NCBI GenBank assembly: GCA_964569845.1
Contig: CAZMUQ010000036.1
Location: 1-10,211 of the forward strand
Origin: CAZMUQ01 sp964569845
Lineage (GTDB): Archaea > Thermoproteota > Bathyarchaeia > Hecatellales > Hecatellaceae
Direction of reading: 5' to 3'
DNA length: 10,211 nucleotides
Part shown: one piece after another, positions 1 through 5,518 of the stretch
How positions within the stretch are numbered: the first letter of the stretch is position 1
Layout: each line of letters begins with the position of its first letter
Program-made: the position numbers and the translations under genes
The notes under the pieces: generated by a model
Seen by the model: the letters and a program-made list of their open reading frames with translations, nothing else
Databases searched by the model: none
Told to the model about the DNA's origin: nothing

Positions 1-8
1 AGGATGGT

Positions 9-836
9 TTAGTTAAAATTTACACTGGAAGTTTTAAGTCTTCTCTTAAGTCTCTCATAGAAGCTTTTTCTAACCCTTACAAAGCTAATCTTTTTTTCAG
101 ACCTCCAAATTTTTATTTCTTGTCTTCCAGAAAGCTCCTTCCTTATTTGGCCATCAATTAAGATTAGGTAGTCCATTTCATTTTCAAGAATTACTGTAAC
201 AATACTTTTTGGCGGGATAACGTGGGATTTAAAGTTTGATGATAAAGGACATATTGGAGTTATAATTATAGCTTCAATCTCCGGGTTAACAATACTTGCA
301 CCAGCACTTAAAGCATAAGCTGAAGAACCCACTGGTGTTGAAATAACAACAGCATCAACCCTATCTTTTGCAATTTGAGAGTTATCAACTAGAACACTTA
401 CTTCAACCATTTGCTGAGGTATTAATGTTCCAATACGAACCTCGTTTAAAGCTTCAGGCAAGTTTAAGTTTGTTTTAAGTAAAAAATGCTCCTCATAAAA
501 AAATTTACCATCTAAAACTTTTCCTAGATCTGTGAAAACATTTTCTGGGGTTGTTTCAGCAAAAAATCCAATTCTACCCATTTTAACAGCGAAAATAGGT
601 ATTTTATTAGGCATAGCATGAAGAACTCTTAAAACAGTTCCATCTCCACCGATAACTATTACTAAATCTCCTTCAACTATGTTTAAAGGTTCACCTTTAA
701 AACCAAGCTTAGAGGCAATATTGTCTTCAAGAGTAACTTTCAAACCTTTTTCTGAGAGGAATTTAGCTATTTTTTCAGCAAGTTTAATGGAGTCTTCAAT
801 ATCGCTTCTTCCAGCAATAACAACCTTTTTAAACAA
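9..836 (-). CDS. nadK: NAD kinase (ATP/polyphosphate-type)
   Basis: This 275-residue protein phosphorylates NAD to NADP in the cytoplasm. The family signatures appear in order: the GGDGT nucleotide loop at residues 63-67, the GRIGFF strand at about 87-92, Asn131-Glu132 in the ALNEV stretch, the glycine/serine-rich NAD-binding segment TPVGSSAYALSAG at 167-179, and DGQ at 228-230. The length is normal for the family. Two deviations from the usual motifs are visible: Lys85 stands where most members have Asn before the (L/M)G-x-(L/I)GF strand, and the TPTGSTAY block reads TPVGSSAY. The start is TTG at 836, preceded by a GGTTGAG-like ribosome binding site at about 841-847. The C-terminus is Lys/Arg-rich and the stop lies 8 bases inside the window. 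It is transcribed away from nob1, so the two genes share a divergent promoter region. The identification is firm; the effect of the deviations is unknown. Confidence 0.93.
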   Translation of the reverse strand: MFKKVVIAGRSDIEDSIKLAEKIAKFLSEKGLKVTLEDNIASKLGFKGEPLNIVEGDLVIVIGGDGTVLRVLHAMPNKIPIFAVKMGRIGFFAETTPENVFTDLGKVLDGKFFYEEHFLLKTNLNLPEALNEVRIGTLIPQQMVEVSVLVDNSQIAKDRVDAVVISTPVGSSAYALSAGASIVNPEIEAIIITPICPLSSNFKSHVIPPKSIVTVILENEMDYLILIDGQIRKELSGRQEIKIWRSEKKISFVRVRKSFYERLKRRLKTSSVNFN

Positions 837-869
837 TACTCAACCCTAAACCCGTAACTTCTATCCAAC

Positions 870-880
870 AATATTAATTA
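870..880 (-). promoter_or_regulatory. Possible TATA element for nadK
   Basis: On the minus strand the sequence reads TAATTAATATT, centred about 39 bases upstream of the nadK TTG start. That would place a transcription start roughly 10-15 bases before the gene, consistent with a short leader carrying the GGTTGAG site. The core AATTAATAT also occurs upstream of cdhA on the same strand. The assignment rests on composition and spacing only, in a very A+T-rich background. Confidence 0.3.
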
Positions 881-895
881 GATTAAAACAAAAAC

Positions 896-908
896 TTTTA
901 CTTAAACC
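896..908 (+). promoter_or_regulatory. Possible TATA element for nob1
   Basis: The plus strand reads TTTTACTTAAACC about 26-38 bases before the nob1 ATG. No GGTG or GAGG ribosome binding site is visible in the 20 bases before that ATG, so a leaderless or nearly leaderless transcript starting near 934 would fit. This is inferred from spacing; A/T runs are common here. Confidence 0.25.
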
Positions 909-933
909 TAAGCACATAAGAACATGGTATCCA

Positions 934-1452
934 ATGTATAAAGAAAGAGTCCTAGTTTTAGATACTTCAGCATTTATTATAGGTTTAGACCTTTTTAATT
1001 TAGATTTAACACTCTATACAACACCAAGCATTATTGAGGAGCTTAAAAGTTTTTGGGTTAAAGTTAAATGTTTAACAGCATTAGACCTTAAAAAGCTTAA
1101 AGTACTTTCTCCTGAAAAAAGTTTTCTAGATAAGGTTGCTGAAGCATCAGAAAAAACAGGAGATAGACAGAAACTTTCAGAAGCAGATTTATCAATTTTA
1201 GCCTTAGCATTAGAGTTAAAAGTTAAAGGAGAAAACCCAACAATAGTAACTGATGATTTCTCAGTTCAAAATGTTGCGCAACACCTAAACATGGAATACA
1301 TTCCTGCAACTCATGATAAGATAAAATTTTATATTGAGTGGGTATGGTACTGCCCAGGATGCAGAAATACATTTCCATCAAAAAAAGGTTTAAGGTTTTG
1401 CCCTATTTGTGGAAGTCAACTTAAAAGAAAAGCTGTCAAAATCCAACGGTAA
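934..1452 (+). CDS. nob1: Endoribonuclease Nob1 (PIN domain plus zinc ribbon), 16S rRNA 3'-end maturation
   Basis: Nob1 cleaves precursor 16S rRNA at its 3' end during small-subunit assembly. The 172-residue protein has the expected two-part architecture. The N-terminal PIN domain shows the acidic metal-binding set: Asp10 in VLDTSAF, Glu35/Glu36 in the TPSIIEEL segment, Asp85 in SEADLSILALA, and Asp107/Asp108 in IVTDDFSVQN. The C-terminal rubredoxin-like zinc ribbon has Cys140-x2-Cys143 and Cys156-x2-Cys159. The tail is basic (KRKAVKIQR), suited to RNA contact. Length and domain order match archaeal Nob1. ATG at 934 is the only reasonable start; an ATG at 924 is out of frame and stops quickly. 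No Shine-Dalgarno is seen, suggesting leaderless translation. The next gene starts 59 bases downstream on the same strand. Confidence 0.92.
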   Translation: MYKERVLVLDTSAFIIGLDLFNLDLTLYTTPSIIEELKSFWVKVKCLTALDLKKLKVLSPEKSFLDKVAEASEKTGDRQKLSEADLSILALALELKVKGENPTIVTDDFSVQNVAQHLNMEYIPATHDKIKFYIEWVWYCPGCRNTFPSKKGLRFCPICGSQLKRKAVKIQR

Positions 1453-1467
1453 ACCTTAAAAATCCGT

Positions 1468-1483
1468 AAACTTAAAAAAGATA
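1468..1483 (+). promoter_or_regulatory. Possible TATA element between nob1 and the next gene
   Basis: The 59-base spacer after nob1 contains AAACTTAAAAAAGATA, centred about 36 bases before the next ATG. It could provide independent transcription of the PRTase-like gene and the MBL gene. It is only a composition match. Confidence 0.2.
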
Positions 1484-1511
1484 ACAAATTTACTAGCGAG
1501 ATGAAAAACTC

Positions 1512-1952
1512 ATGAATCTTAGCATTGATCTTTCAACCTTAAGTTCAAGTACAAGAAGAATAAGCCTTATTGGGTGGGCTTTGGCAGACTTAGCAAAAGA
1601 AGGGGTTTCACGTGGTGAATTTGAAGATTTTGAGGTTGTTGTAGGTTTAGATTTTATGGGGGCAACTTTAGCATTAGTTGTTGCTGATGAATTAGGGAAA
1701 ACGTTTTCAGCATTAAGAATAGTTAAGGAAAAAGAGGTTTCACCTGTTGAAGGGTTTTCAACAATTGAAAGAAAGAATATTCTCATTGTAGTTGACATAG
1801 TAGACCATTCAAAAAGCCATTTTATGGAGGAGCTAGACTCGCTTAAAAAAATGAATACTCATATTGCTGGCTTAGTTTGCATCATTGAGAAGGGGAAAAG
1901 AAAAGAAGAAAAAGTTAAGATTAAATCTTTAATTAGGCTTTACACTAATTAG
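1512..1952 (+). CDS. PRTase-fold-like protein with degenerate PRPP loop (function unknown)
   Basis: This 146-residue protein is only tentatively placed. The centre, VVVGLDFMGATLALVVADELGK (residues 42-63), resembles the strand-loop-helix of orotate-type phosphoribosyltransferases, where the loop is normally followed by a helix like ATAVAxELG. Residues 90-102 (ILIVVDIVDHSKS) lie where the 13-residue PRPP signature (hydrophobic x4, D-D, then T-T-G-x-S/T) would be. Only one acidic residue of the D-D pair remains (Asp95), and the T-T-G turn is replaced by Asp98-His99-Ser100. It is also shorter than typical orotate PRTases. It may bind a nucleotide or act as a regulator rather than catalyse. The ATG at 1512 has a GAGATGA ribosome binding site 7 bases upstream. 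Its stop lies 13 bases before the MBL gene, implying co-transcription. Coding status is strong; function is unresolved. Confidence 0.6.
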   Translation: MNLSIDLSTLSSSTRRISLIGWALADLAKEGVSRGEFEDFEVVVGLDFMGATLALVVADELGKTFSALRIVKEKEVSPVEGFSTIERKNILIVVDIVDHSKSHFMEELDSLKKMNTHIAGLVCIIEKGKRKEEKVKIKSLIRLYTN

Positions 1953-1965
1953 GGTAGGTTAAAAG

Positions 1966-2610
1966 ATGATGAAGCTTACAGTACTTTATGATAATGAAAC
2001 ATTAAGAGAAGATTTAAAAGCAAATTGGGGCTTCTCATGCTTAATAGAAGCAAACAACTCAGTAATTTTATTTGATGCTGGATTTAAAGGTTCAATACTA
2101 CTCTATAACATGGAAAAGTTGAATGTTAACCCAAAAAGCATAGAAAAAATTGTTATTTCACATTTACACTTAGACCATGTTGGAGGTTTACCTGAAATTT
2201 TAAGGTTAAAACCTAATGTAAAAATTTATTTACCAAGCTCTTCAAGGTTTAATCTTGAAGGTTTTGAGGTTTTTAAGGTTAGAGAGTTAACAAAAATATC
2301 TGAAAATGTTTTTAGTACTGGTGAAATCTCAGGCATTGAACAATCAGTTATCTTAGAAACTGGTAAAGGATTTGTACTTGTTACAGGATGCTCACATCCA
2401 GGACTTGAAAAAATTTTGAACTCTGTATCTAAACTTGGAAAAATCTACGGTGTTATTGGAGGCTTCCATAATTTTAGTAAACTTGATGTTCTAGAAGGTA
2501 TAGAAGTCGTTTGCCCATGTCATTGTACAGCAAATAAAAGAGTTATTATGAAAACTTATCCAAAAAGTTATGTAAAATGTGGAGTTGGAAGAATTTTTGA
2601 GATCCCTTAA
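1966..2610 (+). CDS. Metallo-beta-lactamase-fold hydrolase, COG1237 type (dihydropterin-related annotation)
   Basis: This is a 214-residue MBL-fold protein. The metal motif is His66-x-His68-x-Asp70-His71 in SHLHLDHVGGL. Further probable ligands are His144 in TGCSHPG, His168 in IGGFHNF, and the Cys-Pro-Cys-His-Cys cluster at 183-187. The TGCSHxG, GGFH and PCHCT signatures are typical of the COG1237 group. Many databases name that group 7,8-dihydropterin-6-methyl-4-(ribofuranosyl)aminobenzene-5'-phosphate synthase, after proposed tetrahydromethanopterin biosynthesis work; substrate specificity of individual members is usually unproven. Placement beside CODH/ACS, which uses methyl-tetrahydropterin, is suggestive but not proof. 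Tandem ATGs at 1966 and 1969 follow GGGTAGGTT at 1952-1960, which overlaps the previous gene's stop. No signal peptide is seen, so it is probably cytoplasmic. It ends 3 bases from the convergent cdhE stop. Confidence 0.8.
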   Translation: MMKLTVLYDNETLREDLKANWGFSCLIEANNSVILFDAGFKGSILLYNMEKLNVNPKSIEKIVISHLHLDHVGGLPEILRLKPNVKIYLPSSSRFNLEGFEVFKVRELTKISENVFSTGEISGIEQSVILETGKGFVLVTGCSHPGLEKILNSVSKLGKIYGVIGGFHNFSKLDVLEGIEVVCPCHCTANKRVIMKTYPKSYVKCGVGRIFEIP

Positions 2611-2613
2611 AAC

Positions 2614-4038
2614 TTAACTTCCACTTTTAACTTCTTTTGACCAAACATCCTTAATAAACTGAGGTATAGCTGATGAATCTCTTGGACCTACATAAACACG
2701 CCAACCTGGAAGTAGATCTTCAAGTTCACCACTTATTCTGGCAGCGTGGCCTCCAATAATTATGGTTTTATGTTTAACCTTATCTATTATATTGGTTTCT
2801 TTCATTGTGTTAGCAACCATATCAGCTGTAAATCTTCTACCAGCAACAGAGGATTGTAAGCTAATTCCGCCGGTATCAACACAAATAAGCCAACCACCAC
2901 CAGCACTTTCAATATCATTTCTAACAAGGAAATAAGTTAAAGCAGAATTACAGGTAGCAAATATAGGCGACTCATCTGTGGGTTCTTTAACTTCGTATAA
3001 CCCTGGACTAACTGATAGAGGTACTCTAGGGTCTGTGTAAACATTTTGTCTACATACAAGAATTGGAAGTAAAACCCATGGATCCATACTATGCATAATA
3101 AGTATATCCGCATATCTAACCATTAAAGAGCATGCTAAGTAGGATTCTTTCATTTTTGTTGAAACTTCATCATCTTCAGGGTTAAGCCAGATTGTTGCAG
3201 GTATACCTAGTAGAGGATACCCTACATCTTTATCCTCCTTCTCTATTGCAGCTCTTCTAAGCATTGTAAAATTGTTTATTGTTTCATTAAAACTATCACC
3301 CTTAGTAAATGTTCCAGGGTCAAGTACAAGGTCATCTAAACCATAGTTTCTTAAAGACCTGCAAATAGATTTTAACATTGAAAGGTCTCCTGGTGTTGAA
3401 ACTGTAAGTGGGCAGTTATATTTTGAGGCAAGCTTAGCAAAATCTTTCCAGTTTTTCTCGTTTGCAGCATATATTAAAGGCCTTTTTTCTCCAGCAACTA
3501 TTAAAGCCTCCTCCATTATGTTAGGGTCGTAAGCGCATAGTATTAGGGGTAAACTTGTATTTTTACAGGTAATATCAACAGCTCTTGTAAACTTTTCAGC
3601 ACTATCTGAAACACATCTAACAGCAACCATATTAAGCATAAGTTTTTGACCTATTCTTTCAATAACATATTCTTCAATCTGTTTAACCTTCTTAATAAGC
3701 TCATCCTCAGCCATTTCATCATGAACATCTATAGCTATTGCTGTTGGATGATACCATGTTAACTCATGCCTATAAACACAAACTTTACCGCCAACAGTTA
3801 CAGCTCTATCTCCAACACCAATAACAACCTCTTTTACCGGTGGTCTTATAACTTCAAGTAAACCTTTAAGCTTATCCTTAAACTTTGGATCCTTGAATAG
3901 GGGAGTACATTGCTCAACAGAAACTTGACGTTCAATAAGTTTAGCTGCAAAAGCCATACAGTTAACTTCACCACATTCACCACAATTTGTTCCTGGAAGA
4001 TACTTGTAAACATCTAGTGGACGGAGGATTTTAGGCAT
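2614..4038 (-). CDS. cdhE: CODH/ACS corrinoid iron-sulfur protein, gamma (large) subunit
   Basis: With CdhD, this 474-residue subunit forms the corrinoid iron-sulfur protein that carries a methyl group from methyl-tetrahydropterin to the ACS A-cluster. The N-terminal domain binds a [4Fe-4S] cluster through Cys19-x2-Cys22-x4-Cys27 and Cys44, in the context LPGTNCGECGEVNC. A TIM-barrel-like middle region follows, with stretches such as RHELTWYHPTAIAIDVHDEM and LVLDPGT. The C-terminal Rossmann-like part (about residues 375-465) contains GGGWLICVDTGGISLQSSVAG and IIIGGHAARISGEL, the usual corrinoid-binding end. The length is typical of archaeal CdhE. The ATG at 4038 is preceded by a strong GGGGGTG site (4047-4053, 8-base spacing), 21 bases after the cdhD stop. 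It is the last gene of the operon and converges on the MBL gene. Confidence 0.96.
   Translation of the reverse strand: MPKILRPLDVYKYLPGTNCGECGEVNCMAFAAKLIERQVSVEQCTPLFKDPKFKDKLKGLLEVIRPPVKEVVIGVGDRAVTVGGKVCVYRHELTWYHPTAIAIDVHDEMAEDELIKKVKQIEEYVIERIGQKLMLNMVAVRCVSDSAEKFTRAVDITCKNTSLPLILCAYDPNIMEEALIVAGEKRPLIYAANEKNWKDFAKLASKYNCPLTVSTPGDLSMLKSICRSLRNYGLDDLVLDPGTFTKGDSFNETINNFTMLRRAAIEKEDKDVGYPLLGIPATIWLNPEDDEVSTKMKESYLACSLMVRYADILIMHSMDPWVLLPILVCRQNVYTDPRVPLSVSPGLYEVKEPTDESPIFATCNSALTYFLVRNDIESAGGGWLICVDTGGISLQSSVAGRRFTADMVANTMKETNIIDKVKHKTIIIGGHAARISGELEDLLPGWRVYVGPRDSSAIPQFIKDVWSKEVKSGS
2624..2639 (+). terminator. Possible U-rich terminator of the nob1-MBL cluster
   Basis: Just past the MBL stop the plus strand reads CTTTTAACTTCTTTTG, a pyrimidine/T-rich tract of the kind that ends archaeal transcripts without a hairpin. 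It lies inside the 3' end of cdhE on the other strand, so T-richness could simply reflect Lys/Glu codons there. Confidence 0.22.
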
Positions 4039-4059
4039 CTAATCTACACCCCCTAAGCT

Positions 4060-5364
4060 TTACCAAACTTTCATTTTAACCCAGTTTTCATACGGAATCT
4101 CTTTAATATCCTCCTTAATTTTATGTTTTGACAAAATTTCAGCGGTATTTTTAACTATTTGAGCTGCAAGAGGATGCATCATCATAAACAGGTCTGCACC
4201 TGCAAACAAGCCTAAAAGTCCTGTTACTGCTTCCCATAATGGTCCTCTATACTCTCTTGGACCCCACTCATCAAATTTAAGCCAAGCCTCCCTAGCAGCC
4301 CAACCATTTGTAGCTGCGCATGATATTGGAACCTGCATGGAGGGGTCACCCATAAGCCCTGCAAGCCTCATCCTTTCCATCATACTAAAGGTGTACTCTA
4401 ACCCATAGCCAAGCCCACCTGTAGATGGATCTGTAATAAGATTATTTTTGCTTACACCATAATCCATGAGCTTACTGTTTAACTCTTTAACCTGATTTAT
4501 ATCTAGAAATGCTAAAGCTATCACATCTAAACCGTTCTCAGAAATTATTTTTGCAGATTGCTGTAAATCCATGTCAAGAGTTACAGAGGCTAAAACTATT
4601 CTTTCACCTTTAGCAACTTTACCAACTTCATTAAAAACTTTTAAATCTTTTTCAGGGTCACCTGAACCTCCAACAAGAAACGGGTAATCTACGGCATCCA
4701 GCAACTTATCTATAAATTTTGCAGCTTCAGGTGCAGGTGTATTTGTGCCAGATGGGTCTGTGCTTACAAGGTGTACTGTTACAAGGTCAGCTTTATACTC
4801 TTCAATACACTTATTCATCCATGCAGCATGGTCTTTAAAAACATCCCTATAACATTCCTTAATAGTTTTTGGTAGTGGAGGAAGCTCATCAAAAACATCT
4901 AAAGCAACAACAGGACGGTTGGGTGTTGGATTTTCAAATCTGTAGAATGCAGGAGATTTTTCTCCACCAATCTTTATAACTTTCTTTCTTGTACCACCCT
5001 CATTTGCAGTTGCACCAATCTTAACTTCAGCAATTTCACCAGTATAGGTGAAAATTGGAGGCTCAAATGTAACTTTTTCAAGTTCAAGAGGCTTTTCAAC
5101 AACTGGAGGAGGTGGTGTTGGAGTTGGTGCTGCTATACCCAGTAAGCTTGCTAACTCGGCTACACGTTCTTTTACCTGGTTAAGGGTTTTTTGGGTTTCA
5201 GGTGAAACTGTTTGAAGAACTATTGGTATTAATTCAAAGGTAAGTTCTTCAGCTGCAATTTCAACATCTTCAAAACTAAGCTTTTTAACATTTTTTAAGA
5301 GTTTAAGTAGCTCAGGAACACCGACACCTCTCATACTTGAGATTCCTTCATTCTCATGAGCCAC
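4060..5364 (-). CDS. cdhD: CODH/ACS corrinoid iron-sulfur protein, delta (small) subunit
   Basis: This 434-residue subunit partners CdhE in methyl transfer. After a short N-terminal module (residues 17-45, PELLKLL then a beta-like LSFEDVEIAAEELTFEL) come a helical stretch and a proline-rich linker at 80-87 (PTPTPPPP). The TIM-barrel core then begins with the family-typical FYRFENPTPNRPVVALDVFD at 140-159. The conserved block containing LITDPSTGGLGYGLEYTFSM and the adjacent PISCAATNGW also mark CdhD. The length fits archaeal delta subunits. The start is GTG at 5364, with a GGTGAGG ribosome binding site at 5369-5375 inside the last codons of the preceding small frame; only one base separates that frame's stop from this start, implying translational coupling. 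The N-terminal module aligns to the small upstream protein, which is unusual. Confidence 0.96.
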   Translation of the reverse strand: MAHENEGISSMRGVGVPELLKLLKNVKKLSFEDVEIAAEELTFELIPIVLQTVSPETQKTLNQVKERVAELASLLGIAAPTPTPPPPVVEKPLELEKVTFEPPIFTYTGEIAEVKIGATANEGGTRKKVIKIGGEKSPAFYRFENPTPNRPVVALDVFDELPPLPKTIKECYRDVFKDHAAWMNKCIEEYKADLVTVHLVSTDPSGTNTPAPEAAKFIDKLLDAVDYPFLVGGSGDPEKDLKVFNEVGKVAKGERIVLASVTLDMDLQQSAKIISENGLDVIALAFLDINQVKELNSKLMDYGVSKNNLITDPSTGGLGYGLEYTFSMMERMRLAGLMGDPSMQVPISCAATNGWAAREAWLKFDEWGPREYRGPLWEAVTGLLGLFAGADLFMMMHPLAAQIVKNTAEILSKHKIKEDIKEIPYENWVKMKVW

Positions 5365-5365
5365 C

Positions 5366-5506
5366 TTACCTCACCTTTTTAAGCACTATCTCCTTAGCTA
5401 TTATCTGAACATTTTCAAGCCTAACTTCTTTAGCTTCATCTAGCAATGTAAGAAGTTCAGCTAAATCTATTGTTTCATTCTCTAAAACTTTTTTATCAGC
5501 TTTCAG
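5366..5506 (-). CDS. Small CdhD-N-terminus-like protein between cdhC and cdhD (46 aa, CTG start proposed)
   Basis: A 46-codon frame fills the gap between cdhC and cdhD and ends in TAA one base before the cdhD start. It encodes a charged helix-like start (IDLAELLTLLDEAKE, residues 13-27) followed by VRLENVQIIAKEIVLKK (28-44). Residues 16-42 align without gaps to CdhD residues 17-43, with 11 identities in 27 (for example E-L-L, L-L, K, E, V-x-I, A, E) and mostly conservative changes elsewhere. That is hard to explain unless the frame is or was translated. There is no ATG, GTG or TTG before residue 20; the best start is CTG at 5506, 6 bases after GGGTGG (5513-5518). Alternatively, a one-base error in the A5 run at 5508-5512 hides a GTG start at 5516. 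No cysteines, signal peptide or membrane segment. Not recognised as a named family. Role inferred: subunit docking or assembly. Confidence 0.65.
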   Translation of the reverse strand: MKADKKVLENETIDLAELLTLLDEAKEVRLENVQIIAKEIVLKKVR

Positions 5507-5512
5507 CTTTTT

Positions 5513-5518
5513 CCACCC
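5513..5518 (-). promoter_or_regulatory. Ribosome binding site that decides the small-frame start
   Basis: On the minus strand GGGTGG overlaps the last base of the cdhC TAG stop and lies 6 bases before the CTG proposed as the start of the 46-codon frame. It resembles the GGGGTGG and GGGGGTG sites before cdhA and cdhE, supporting initiation at that CTG. Confidence 0.5.

Noticed and set aside
1493..1798. Minus-strand open frame of 101 codons opposite the PRTase-like gene
   Set aside because: It is antisense to a gene with a good ribosome binding site and sensible protein. Its translation is Ser/Thr-rich with no recognisable motif.
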